Assembly: GCF_932276165.1 (NCBI RefSeq)
Contig: NC_063984.1
Location: 9,369,501 to 9,433,500, forward strand
DNA length: 64,000 bases
Source of the DNA: Plutella xylostella
Taxonomy: Eukaryota; Arthropoda; Insecta; Lepidoptera; Plutellidae
Direction: 5' to 3'
The translations under genes were made by a program, and so were the position numbers. The stretch's first letter is position 1. Each line of letters starts with the position of its first letter. The notes beneath the pieces were generated by a model. It was not told where the DNA came from. It made no database searches and saw only the letters and a list, made by a program, of their open reading frames with translations. Below are positions 1-12,674 of the stretch, one piece after another.

Positions 1-3000
1 ACGAGAATAACTATACCGGAATAAAATTTATACGCGAGTAAATATCTAGGCTAGGATAAGTACATTTGCATTCTACCAAGTTATACCATGATTAAATTGA
101 ATGAACGAGGAATGAAACTGTAATGCAACTAAAATAAAAATAGCTGCGTTTCAAAGTATGCAATAGAAATGACATGCCAACTTAGTTTGAATGGATAATA
201 ATAGTATGAAATTGTTTATGTTTTAATATTTTATTCGCTGTTGTTATTCTGAGAATTTGCCTTTTAACGTACTTTTGTTTATGTTTTGACAGATGTGTTT
301 ATATGTCATTATGACGGTTTTCTAATCAGCTGATGTGCTGCCGCCATTACAAAATTACTCTCGGATAAGCTCGTTACACGGTCAATTTTGGCGGTATAAC
401 ATTTTATTATTGGGATAAGCTATTTATCTTGTTTTCAGGTTTGGTAGAATGCAAAATCTGCTTACTCGCGAGTAACTGGTAGTTTACTCGTGAGTAAAAA
501 GTTACTCGACGTTGGTCGAATCCGCCCTTAATCTCTAAGTTTAATTGTAGAGCCAGTTTTACACTAATTCCCAAACTTCCATCATGAAACTTGTAAAGTC
601 TTGTTAATTAACTTAACCAAGAAGGATTTAATTTGATCGACACCGCGTCAACTTCTGTACCGGATTTCACTGCTTGCTACTCAAACACTACTCTCCCCTT
701 TCATCTTTGTATCATTTTGTATCGTCTCTCAGTGTCAGTGTCTTTGATGATTCGTACCGGTTGCGAAATAATACGGATTAAATGGATGTATTTTAATCAG
801 GCTAATCTGATTAATCGCAACTGAAATCTTTTGTCTTATCGTTCACAGTAAATTGCTTAATAGGCTTTGAGGTGTTCGCGCAGTTCAATTAGAAATATGC
901 GCCAATCGCAATCGATTAAAACTGCTCAATTAAATTTAGGAGTATACCTTTTGAATAATGAATAGAATGCAAGAAAACATTCCAAGATGACTTTGAAGTG
1001 CTATGAATAAGCGTAGCCGGTAAACGCATTAGCAGCCATTTCACCGTGACCTTTGCGAAGACCAGCGCGGCAGCCGGCAAGGTCGCCTATTGACGCCCCA
1101 CGAGGGTCTGTCCATAATGGCTCCCTCCCAGCCTTGTCTCGAAATAGCCAATTGTCTCGTTGCCGCCTGGGGTGATATTCAAATTACGCATGTCGTCTCT
1201 TTGGGACCCGCGTGCCGTATGAGACGGCTCTGTAATTTTAATCCATAATTTACTATCTCATGCTGCGATCACATTTTGGCCCGTAGCTAAGGAATAGCAT
1301 GGGGCCGAGACCATGGGAAATTATGGTCTTCGAGTTTACAACTGGGCTGTTATAACATTTGAAAGTCATTCTTGGCCGACGATCTTTTAATAAAAGTAAT
1401 AAAATAGCGTCTTTATCCTTTGGCCTGTTTCCTTCATATTGTTTATTTAATATTTTCTGAGGGTGGTGTAAAGATGAAAGAAATAAAGATGAAAGGAGAT
1501 AAGCACGTGGAATAAGTTCTGTTAGTCCAGTGGGCGGGCTGGCCGTCGCGTCGTCCGACTCGGTCCGACCCTCGGCTCTACTGCATTGCGGGCCAAAGTT
1601 AGGGAACTGTTTGTAAAGTGAAGCAGTAAACGTGCTGCTTAGATTCTTCGAGCATACTCTAGATTTTGATAAAACTGAATGTCAAGTCAAGAAAGATATT
1701 TCGGTAAATCAACTTCTTCCCTAGGTTATTAAAGCTGAACTTACCATGATATACTGTTTTGTTTTCCCACTGTACCTTCCTATGTATTGATTTTGAACGA
1801 AGGTCATTTACTGAAAGTTGGCTGTTGGAGATAAGTCCTTGACAGCCGGATATCTCAACTTGCTCATCATCAGAAAAACTTCCTCATTGTTATGATCAAG
1901 TGCCGTAAAATTTTGACTAACTGTATACCTCCACGCTGAATGTTTATTTACTTAATTCGTAGCCATATGTAGTTGCTAATGACAATATTTAAGTCATATT
2001 TCGTGAATCGCATCAGCTTATATCAAAAGAGAAATGTGTCTCGAACTCGAAATAAAATATTGAATGTTATTGTGTTTGAAAATGGTTTGAAGTGGATCTT
2101 TTGAAGTTTTGATTTACAGTATGAATCGGTGAACTGAGAACATGTTCTCATAAAACAGAGCTCCAAGAAATGAAATCTTTTTCAATAATCCCTTTGGAAA
2201 CAGTAAATATGAGCGGCTTTCGAGGTACAAGCATCTTTATATAAAGCCGATATTGATATCCATTCCTGGATTTAATATTGCGGTGGGATTCGTGTAGATT
2301 ATGGATTTACCGAGCTTGTGGCTTTCCACAATAGCGCATAAGCGGGGACGGCCGAGATGTTTGAAATGCCTCGTGTTTTATCTCTGGTCCCATAATCTAT
2401 CGACTGCAAAACTCGTTCAACCTCGCAAAATAATATGTTTTGAATTATTTCTAATTCCCCCTTCCGGCTAAAATACGATGACGATCCACTTTCGGATGAG
2501 AAAATCGGCATTGTACTTATGCAAATCTGCGAAGTTAAGATTCCTACCCATTTAATTATGCTAATCTTTGAGATTTCGTACCGGTATCTTTGTTTCGTTA
2601 TCTTGACGAACTTAGTCGCTGGAAGTGAGGCCCATTAATTGTGATTTCTTATCCTCAAAGAGGAAGTTTGAATGGATTATTTATTCGATCCAATGAGTTC
2701 CCTGCACTGGAAGATTCTGTGACTTCTAGAGCAGCTAAAGGATACTTTTGATGCCACGAAAATTAATTCCATTAACTGTCATTTTCTCTGTGGGCAGCCT
2801 TTGCTAAATTGATGTCAACGTCGCTCATTGGCGCCCCTCACTTAATAGATTACTTTCTGAGTTCCTGCCATCCGCTCAGCGAGTTTTCATGACAAATTAC
2901 GTTTTTAATTTGTGAGTTAATGTCGTTGAGATTCAATGTCACCAGGCAGGTCGTGATAGGTTAAACGGAGTTTTATGCTAATCCAACAAGATTAGGCCTA

Positions 3001-6000
3001 GAAACGGAATGTCCACTTTCTCCATTTTCTACGAAACTACAGATATAGTATATTTGGAATTACGCCAATATTCTCGGAAATATTTACCTCCGCTCATTTG
3101 ATAAAACTAATTTTGTTAATTACCGGAGTATGTTAGTTGCAACGCAATTATCCAATTTGCAATCAGATTATTCGTAGATATTGACAGAGTCCCGAGGCGG
3201 GCGCCGTGTAATCCGCACATAAGCCCTAGATCCAGGCTAGGCTTCATGCGATGAATGCTAACGACCCTGTGAAGTCCGCAGTCCGCCATTTCTCCTCGTT
3301 GCCCGGTATTAATTCAGCTCGTATACACCGGAGCTTTTATTGAATCACTGCATCGTACTGAGGAGCTTAACTATTGTATATATAGTATACCTCCGGTCGG
3401 TGAAGTATCCTATAACGCTCTGTAACTTCATTAATAATAATCCATGAAATATTAACCACATCACATGACATCATAATCATCTTAAGTCTCATGTGTATAC
3501 ATATATTAAATCGTGTCTAATATAGCTTGTGGCCGGTTCTGCCAATAATTCAGTACTAAATGGTATGTACCTAATGAAAATGAATGCTTTAATCAGCACT
3601 ATATCCAAGTAGAGCCGTTGCGACACCCAAGTCTCGGTACATTATCGTAAATAACTGAAGACATTCACAAGATGTTCACCAGTGACGACACATCCGACAA
3701 ACAAGATTACAGCGTAGATGATAGCTGGTATACATAGGTATACAAACCTCTGCAAGATTGAGTGAACGATGACACCTGGCCGAGGGCGCTGCAATCGCTT
3801 TTCACCGTGATAGACGCTGATTTCATGTTAGTTCCTAATTTTCCCGCAGGTCAAACTAACGTAGACGCTCTGGTAGTAATTTTCGCACTACTACGACGGA
3901 GGATCGAGCTAATCTTATTAGTGGCTACTGGTCGAGGCTTCCTCTCTACTTACTTAAACATAGCAATTTGCTATTGCCGTTTCCGGTTATGATTGACAAG
4001 CGGAATAGATCCGCAGCGTATTCGGAAAGAGATGAATCATGATATTCATGATCATATCAACTTGGTCATGATAGGAATCAATCATATTCCATGTATGGTA
4101 TGCATTATTTGTTTAGAACAGGCGAATGTTGATATAGGTACTTCAGAAAAATGATTTTCATCTATTTAAGTTCATCGATTATGATTGCGTCCATCTTTAT
4201 ATTTAAACATTGATGTAAGACTTTCTTCTTCGAAAATAAGTGGTCATGACTAAGCCTTTTTCGAAGTTAAAGCATTATGTTGAAACTAAACGGTTGTAGT
4301 TACATGAAATTACAATTAAGTGAAGACTGTGTTGAGCCGAACGAGGAAAAGTAACGTTACCTATTAGCGTTTTAAATTTGTTGTTGCAAGTCTTGTTCTG
4401 TTCGGTCTGGTAGGTTTATTGCAACAAGTTTGTGGAATCGTCCGTTTACACCGTCCTGCGTGGTAGGTACCTTCAGGGTCACTTTCGTATTATTGTCCTC
4501 ATCTCATAGACTTTAATCAAATAAAACAAGTAACGGTCAAAGGATAAATAAATAAACTTGACTCGGTTACTTTATATCGTTTGGCCCATCTTTCGACAGC
4601 GGTGTTACTTATTTCGTAACAACAACACGACACGTCAGCCCTCACGTGGTCGGGTTCATTATCCTTGGGCGACCTTGCAGCTGCTATAAATTCAGTAAAT
4701 GGTCTGCAAGGCGCATGCGTCAGAGGCCGATGCGCTCCGTTTCGTACGAAAGCGTTTACAACACGGCGCACCGTGTAACTTCATACCCGCTCGCTGCCAC
4801 AAGAAACAGAACCGGACCGGCGCGCGCGCCCGCGCTGCAAGCCCGCTGTAATCCCACCTGTTGAGGAATACTAGTTTTTACAGCTACAACTACTAGTTTT
4901 ATTTTATTGCCTCTAGCGTCCATTTGTCATACTGCTTCATAGCTTAACTAACTAGGTTTGGCATAAAACGGTACTACCGTCATAGAGCTGAGATACCTTG
5001 AATTTCCCATGTGGCATTCGTCACTGTCGGTTGCTGGTCTACAACGCAATGAATTCCGCCCGGTCGCAATAAGTCGTTGTTTCTCGGGCTGTCGGGTCGG
5101 AACAGCTGATTGAAAAGCGACTGAAATTTGAGGCTGCTTTGTGATAAATTCCGGATTGGTCGCAGTCGCCCGCTCGCCCGGAAAATTAATATTGGTCCAT
5201 GCTCCCCCAAACGGGTCCGTCAAGGACAGCGCCCCGCACTGTTGATTAGAACTGCCAATGCCTTGTATCGTACATGAATTATGATGGCATGGTTTGGCCG
5301 GGTGCGATGTTTCTATTGGCTAGTATGTAATGTGGCTCTACATAGTTGTGGGTTGCTTCACGTCGCGCGGAAGGTCGTTAGCGCAGGCGGATGGTAATTA
5401 GGCCGTCGGCGTCGCTGTGAAACATCGACCGGCTAGCGGCTGATGGGGATACTTTTTGCAAGGAAATTTCAATGAGTTAACTGTCGATATGCAGTTATAC
5501 TAGTGTCCAGAGCAGAGATTATTTGTTGTCCCGAAGGACGTTGTCACAGTCACCGTGAATGTCGTAGTTAAGTGTCGTCACTCGACATACTCGTTCACAA
5601 AAGCAGCTCTCTCCGCTTTGTTCCGCCTCTTTGTTTGAGTTGACGAAGGTACCGTAAAAAACTTCCTACGACGACGCTGGCCCCTCACGTCGCGACGTGC
5701 AAAGAAAAACCTTATGTTTTTATTGGATTTCCCGGCTGACTCTAACTGGGTTTGATTAATAGAATACCCTTTCGTATATGCCGTGTTGCTATCGATTTTT
5801 GTGAATGTAAACAGATTTCGAACTTCTTTTTTCGTTCGCGGTATTGTTGCTATTGACCAGTCATGTTGGCGCAATTTTCCGTACGGCAGCCCTAAAAAGT
5901 AACGCGAACATTACACGCAGTGTTAACCTGCGGAAACGATCCATTGACGTCCCTAGTCCTCTTGTTTGTATTTGCAACCTTGTGGCTTTTATTACATGCA

Positions 6001-9000
6001 TCATAAAGGTCACAGTCGTAGTGAATTTATGATACTGCCCTAGCCGTCGTGATGGTCCGATGCTATTAGCGTTATGTTACGACGAAGCTCTTGTTTACGG
6101 GATCACACCAGATAATGTTCAAGTATATGTGCCCCCGGTTCCTCTCCTGGTTTGTTCACTTTATCTCTGGTCGCCACTGGTACCTATGTCGGAAGCGGGT
6201 ACTTACATTTAGTTAGCAAAAGAGCAGCTTCCTCTCGTAACAAAAAAGAGAACAGGTGCTCGGATCAATTGAGCGTCTCTGAAGCTCAAAACAGCTGCTC
6301 GTCATTTATTTGCGTCACTAATTGTTGTGTTACTTGAGTTGTGCTGTTGATCTTCATCAAAACTTACTCCTTTTGATTAATGTTTGAAATTGACTTACAA
6401 CAAAAGGACCTATTTTATTACTGTTGGTTATCTTGCCACTCCCCCAGTATTTTGCGTCAAAAGTTTGGCCACGGTATTGTGTTTTTAATTTTAAAATTCA
6501 ACGTACGGTCATGTCCCCTCTAATAAAATTTTGTTGGGACTGGTTGTCTATTTCAAAACTTTTTTGACAAAGGTATGGACGGACATTCTAATAATAATTC
6601 AAAGGCTCGTAGGTACAACGAAACCCTCAAAACTTTTAATAAGCCGCGAGTTCATATCAAGTTTGTAATTTTACTTAGCCATATTTCCAGATGGTCGTAC
6701 ATGAAAGTGAAAATTCTGGACGAAGTAATTTATCTTATTAGAATTCGGCGTAAACTTTCCCGTATGAAAATGTTGGTCGATTTGCGGAGTTTGTTATAAC
6801 TTATTGGGGGAAAACTTAACATTATTAATGCCTACTTACTAACTTAATAATATCTGATCATGAGCGTTGACGCACGAACATTTTTAATATAACTTTCAGG
6901 GTCTCCTATAATTCTATTCTCAAAGTTCTGGTGTCAACATCCAGTATATAATAGCATTCTGGAATAAAAAAAAATTAAAGAATGTTTTGATCTGAGAATA
7001 TTGTGGACTGGTACGGTCCGAGTGGGATCATTGGCCGGCAGCTCGCGGCCGACCGTCCCCGTCGCGATCTGATTGGCACCACAATCGGCGATTTGCATTG
7101 CATCTGCATTATAGGCGCACACGTCGCGCGCTGCACCTCGCTACACTCTCTAATTGCTGTCATCAAGCTGACCAACCGTGTCGTGGCGTGACTCCTGACA
7201 CACTACGCCGCCAGTTTCGACATCTTATTTCGAAAAGTATGCGCCCAACCGGATTACGCATCTGAAGTAGGACTACTGGCACCGACAATGTAAACTACAT
7301 TTGCTGACCTTAAAGATTTAAGCGGCAGCAATGGCCGCGGCCGCGGGCAGCAAGGGGCGAGAGCTGGCCGGTGGACGAGCAAATAATCGGAATCGCATTT
7401 CGAATTCAATTTCCAGCACACACCGGCTTCCTTTATGTTGATATACCCGAAGCCGATAGTTCCGCTCACTCAACGCTAAAAGCCTTAGTTGGTAATGGAT
7501 ATCGCATATGGGATGGTTCTGTTGCATTGGAGTAAGTTGGTCTGGCAATGCCGGGATTTACTTGCATTATTCCAAACATTTGCCCGGAATCTTGAGCTGA
7601 GGAAGCGCTGCTGTTCAGAACTGACACCTAACATTTGTCTGCTGATATTGAGTTTCTATTGTTTAGATAGAATGTTTCTGAAAATACTGACACAGGTGTT
7701 TGTGCGTAATTTTGGTCACAAATGAGGTAGGCACAACCCGCCATTGTTTGCTCCGGGTACGAGCCACGCCGGCTGCTGATTTGTCCATGTTCGGATGGTA
7801 TTTGCGGGCGCAACTCGGTAATTCAATTACACTACATAAACACAACGACAAACAATGGCGACGTTTGATGTATAGCAAAGCATACGTGCCTTGCAACAGA
7901 AGTCGGAATTTAATCGCATGAGAGAGAGCCCAAAACCGGAATACTCGATTCCTTCTCGTGGTTTGTTGATCCGTGTGTTCCAGACAGCTAAAAGGCTTTT
8001 CCTTACCCTGCAACAGGAGAATTGAAAAATCGTAACAGTATTTTTGCCTGCCTCGCTGAGTACCCGTGTCTATTTCAGACAAACACTTTTAAATTGAATT
8101 CGTGTACGGCTGAAAGTTTTTTGCTCGGTGTTCATTCCTCTTTCATATGTTTCGGTTTATTACGAATTGTCCAATGTATTCTGTCTGCATGGAAACGAAC
8201 TATGAGATGATGTTTATGGTGGAAATATGTATAAGCTTTTCTATTTACATAGATCTTAGATAGGGAACTAAAATTATACTTAGCAATTGTTTACGCCAAC
8301 ACGAAAATGATTAGATAATCATACGCTATTATACGCCCATGCTCATTCCTTCATTTATTTTAAATACTCACTTTTGCTTGCTTAAAACTTATAGGCAAAA
8401 TAGTCGATTGTATAATGCTAGGTAATATTGCCATAAATAATTTCATTCATATCGGCAATCACTGTGAACTATCTTTGTACTCACCATCCATCAATACAGT
8501 TTTGCCATTTTGTATCGGGACACGATCATGCATGCATGAGCATGAGTGTTGCTTCATACTGTGGGGTTGCGACATTATAATAGTAACTCGATAGGGCACG
8601 ACTGCCACCTCGTGAACCACGATTGCTCTACGATTTAGTGCCGTAATAACGAGAACATACGTCCATCTCCTGTGGCGCCACTGTCTATGTCTAACGACGC
8701 TTGAGTTTTGATCATTTCTATTAATAATTTTAGAAATTGTATTTTAGCTAATGAAGTTTAGCGCTACACTTTGATATACACCCATTTTTTCTGAATTTAT
8801 CCCCCTTATTTATATGCAGGTGAAAACAATACAAAACTGAATTAAAATTGTAGGTAGTATAATGATGTGTAGTTGTGTAGCATATACCTAATCTACAATA
8901 GGTTAAATATATTTGGTGTCTATGCTTACTCCCACAGCGCGCTGACGAAACGTATCAATCTCGCAAGCGATGTGAAAGCGTAATGGCGTATCAATGGCTA

Positions 9001-9633
9001 GGTGTAGTGTTGAGGTGCAATTACGAACAATGGGCCAGCGAGCCGGTATCGATCCCATACTTCTTCACTCGGCCACATCTGACGCCGACACCACTTCCTA
9101 TCGGCTACTTATCGCAAGCGGTTTATTCGCCGCATTCTTCACCCGCTCACTCACTGATAATCATACGATAACAATTGGAAAAACACTTTGGCATCATTAG
9201 GTACCTAATTAATTATCATCAATAAACTGTATTGTGATGAATCACATACCTAATTTCGTATGAATATGTTCGGCAGGCTTTGCGGAGGCGGTAAACTTTC
9301 TACTTTTATGATGGATCCGTAGGCGCGGGCTAATGTTGATTGATTTAGTCCCTCGCGTCGATGAGTCATCGTGGAGTACACTTGTGGGGCACTTGAGATA
9401 ATTCTAGTGCATATCACTAGCGCTATCGTTATCATGAGATCCGATTTCAAAATGTAAGTGGGGTTGGAATACCTAAATGCAACATTTTGTTTAATAAATA
9501 TATAAGCTCTAAAAATAAACAGCAAAACAGTGAGGCTGTCGGATACCTTCTAGACATCAAAAAGATTTAAAACAACATTATTCATTTAACCGAAACTTGA
9601 GAAGCTTTGAAATAAAATACTAATTTAGCTTTC
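1..9633. other. Non-coding stretch, probable upstream intron or intergenic DNA
   Basis: No exon with matching splice sites and recognisable protein was found. Composition is less AT-biased than average in 1020-1260, 3190-3300, 4680-4860, 5000-5450 and 7010-7210, where CpG is common. Short protein-like open frames occur at about 6040-6211 and 6575-6799, and a 139-codon frame on the minus strand at 7663-8082, but several frames are open there at once and none matches a family I know. Confidence 0.5.
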
Positions 9634-9644
9634 AAACGCATGTT

Positions 9645-9705
9645 CTATTCTCATAGGGGGTGAAGTTCCTGTACGTGGCTCTCTCGAGTGGAACCTCTGT
9701 ACATA
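9645..9705 (-). mobile_element. 61-bp 5'-truncated SINE with perfect target-site duplication
   Basis: It contains only the tail-proximal end of the family at 16775 (ggctctctcgagtggaacct and a ttctattctc tail). It is bounded by the 11-base repeat aaacgcatgtt at 9634-9644 and 9706-9716. This is the signature of aborted target-primed reverse transcription. Confidence 0.85.
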
Positions 9706-11280
9706 AAACGCATGTTTTTAAGGTTTACTTGCTTTCATGGTTAGACTTTAATAGAGTATATTTATAAAGGTCCATTGGTGGTATTCCTATTGGCTGTTAG
9801 GCTGTCGAACTTCCTATCAAACAAATTAATAACACAAAAAGTAATAAGCTCATTAAACATATTTTCACATTTTAAAAATCTATTAAATGGAGCGTGGTGA
9901 AGTCGCTAACACGATCTGCTATATTTAGTATGTTACGGTACAAACTGGTTGTATTCAGTTTGGTGGTTGCTGGCAAGTTGAGTTGAGTTGAGGTAAGGTA
10001 TCACAGTGTGATGCGATTAGCGGAACGTGCAGCAGAATATATTTATTTATAAGGGGAAATGGGCCGCGACCCATATACTACCCACCTGTCCGACCCAAGG
10101 GATCTCCCTCAACTCTCATTCACGTCTATTTATATTCCGACTCCATTCCAATTTTAGTATTTAGTAATTAATGCTGAAGACACTGATACGTATTTTTTAC
10201 TTTGAAATAGGACGTGATATTAAGGTTATTTTGAATGTATTGTATATGAAAATATTCCAAACGATTACCAATTTTAAAGCATTAAAATTTGTCGAATCGC
10301 GGTAAACTAGTCAAAATTATGTATTGTAAGCTATTCATTTAAAATAAATTTATAAAAAATATATAAAATCTAACACTTCTTATTTGAAGAACACACATTT
10401 AAAAATGCTATTACAAAATCAGCTCTTAACGACTCATTTTAATTTTAATGAAACTGAATGGTAGTCCAGCATTTCAGCTGATGCAGGCTTGCTGTGCTGA
10501 TAATTTAGTTTCAGTAATTGAGTTTTGACTGATTCCAGTTGACTATTCCAACGTGACGTGTAGCGGCCGAGGTTTAACGTCGTTAAATCAGCTTTAATGA
10601 ACGTTGAACGTGGCGATTCTATTACAGATAGCTATGCTCTACTCAAAATTGATTCGACAACATACTAAATTTTGACCCCCATCGTGTGTAATTATTTTTA
10701 AGAGGGTGTGCTCTAATTAAAATATGGGAACGGCTATTATACTCATTATATAACTATTCTGAAAGAGTGTTAAACTTCCACCGCCCATTCTTCATCACAC
10801 ATTATATTGTATGTACATGTACAACTGTAGGTACATGCAAAATACATACTTAACTAAATCGGTATAGATATTGCTGCGATCAAACTGTATGCTGTTTCGA
10901 TTACCACTATAGGTCTAATACGACCAAATACCAACTGTGTTATAGTTGTAAATAATCATTTTATCAGCAATAAATAAAATAGCCTTAGTTACTCTAACAA
11001 ACTGTCGAATACGGCCTATCGGAGTCGATCTGATTGCATCAATTTAAATACATTAACTTTCTAACTAACGTTCGTTTGGTTTTATCGGATTTACATTGCT
11101 GTAGCTTTGTTTATAATTATAACAAAGTGTTGTTTTATTGCTTAGTTAACATATACCTATGTATGGATCAGATTTTACTATATTTATTGCACAGTGCTTA
11201 TTTGATTTGTTATGTTAAATATTATGGGTTACAGTCGTTTTACAGAATACTTAGGTACCTACAAAAAACATCCATAAGTA

Positions 11281-11360
11281 CAGTAAGGTGCAGATAGACC
11301 TGACCCCCCTCAGAAGCATTGTTAGTATGAGAGGGGGTCAGGTTTATCTGCACCTGACCG
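11281..11360. mobile_element. 80-bp TA-flanked foldback MITE
   Basis: An almost perfect hairpin: left end cagtaaggtgcagatagacc, right end the complement of cggtcaggtgcagataaacc, with TA on each side (11279-11280, 11361-11362). The TA target and terminal CAGTMRG/CGGTCAG-TGCA fit a Tc1/mariner-like non-autonomous element. The terminal sequence resembles that of the element at 40103. Confidence 0.75.
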
Positions 11361-11984
11361 TACATACATTCAAAAGTGTCTCTACATTATTGTGAATATT
11401 TTAAAACCGGTTTGGACAGTCAATCGGGCTTTTCTAATGGATAAAAATGTATTTAATAAAATATTAATTATATTAATGGACTTCACATGTCTTTTATGGC
11501 GATAAGATATTATCAGTAGTAGGTACCCTACTTACATACCGTTTATAAGTAGTATTAAAATTAATTATTTTAGTAAGTAATTACTTATTAATTTATTATG
11601 GAGGTATAGCTTCAAGAGAGATTTTTATGGTTTACACTTAATTGTTAAGTTATTCATAAATATATTTTCTAAAAGTGCAATAAATCCTCGCCGATGTGAC
11701 ATGATACGTAACTATATCTAGGTACAGTTACAAAAAAGCAATCAAATATATGGAGGCTGGAAAAAGTTAGTGTTTGATTAAACCCGTGGTGTTCGATGCA
11801 GGCGAATAGGCAATTTTACGCTCAGCTATATAGGTATTTGACGGACATAGTATTTTTTTGTGAATTCAATGGCATATTTAGAGTTGATCATAAAGTTCCT
11901 TAGCTAAGTCTGGCGCGCCTTGGGCAAACAGCGACTAGCGCTAATCTGATTCGCCAATCCTTTCGACATGTTCAGCTTGTGTTT

Positions 11985-12466
11985 TTTAACCGACTTCAAA
12001 AAAAGGAGGAGGTTCTCAATTCGTCGGGTTTTTTTTTTTTAATGTATGTTCACCGATTACTCCGCCGTTTATGAACCGATTTTGAAAATTCTTTTTTTGT
12101 TGTATTAGGTTGAGCTCCCCGGTGGTCCCATTTTTTTTTCAGAATTTTATCTCACCCCCAAGGGTGGGTAAAGGGGTAAAAACAGGGTATGAATTTCCAT
12201 TTTGGGCACATATTAACCGATTCTAATGAAATTAAGAACGTAAATATAGTTCTTATAACAAAAAAATATGATGGTGACCTTGAGCTGATCTGATGATGGA
12301 AATGGAAGGCAGTCAGGGGAACTCCTCAACGGTATATAGCAACTACTTCGTGTTTAGGCTTGAATGATTCGTATTGATTAGTAGGACTTTTTGGTATCAT
12401 TTGCACCTTACTTTTGATTGAAAATTATTGCAAATAAACTAAAAACTATAAAATAAAATAATAATA
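11985..12466 (+). repeat. Dispersed repeat beginning ttaaccgacttcaaaaaaag
   Basis: Low-complexity start (accgacttcaaaaaaaggagg), then tcgtcgggtttttt, gattactccgccgtttatga and ggtgggtaaaggggtaa. These are strings I associate with dispersed lepidopteran repeats. It ends near the matching accgacttc motif that starts the palindrome. No ORF. Confidence 0.5.
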
Positions 12467-12674
12467 AAAAAACCGACTTCAAAAAACCACTAAAATGTAA
12501 GAAATAATTTAAGGTTTACACAAATTCTACTCGTATGTGACAAATATACCTGCTTAGGTATATACCTGCAAATACACCTGCTTAGGTATATTTGTACTGT
12601 CACATACGAGTAGAATTTGTGTAAACCTTAAATTATTTCTTACATTTTAGTGGTTTTTTGAAGTCGGTTTTTTT
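12467..12674. repeat. Large near-perfect palindrome (arms ~76 bp)
   Basis: 12467-12542 (containing aaccgacttcaaaaaacc) is mirrored by 12599-12674 around a ~56-base loop that itself contains repeated acctgcttaggtat motifs. The same accgacttcaaaaaa motif starts the repeat at 11989, so this is probably a nested foldback element or MITE. Confidence 0.8.

Noticed and set aside
6575..6799. 74-codon plus-strand frame
   Set aside because: Basic, low-information composition, no family recognised and no partner exon.
7663..8082. 139-codon open frame on the minus strand
   Set aside because: Several other frames on both strands are open over the same bases, there are no recognisable domains and no splice context. 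Most likely chance in CpG-rich DNA.
8983..9171. 62-codon frame rich in Pro and Tyr
   Set aside because: Two frames are open together and there is no similarity I can name.
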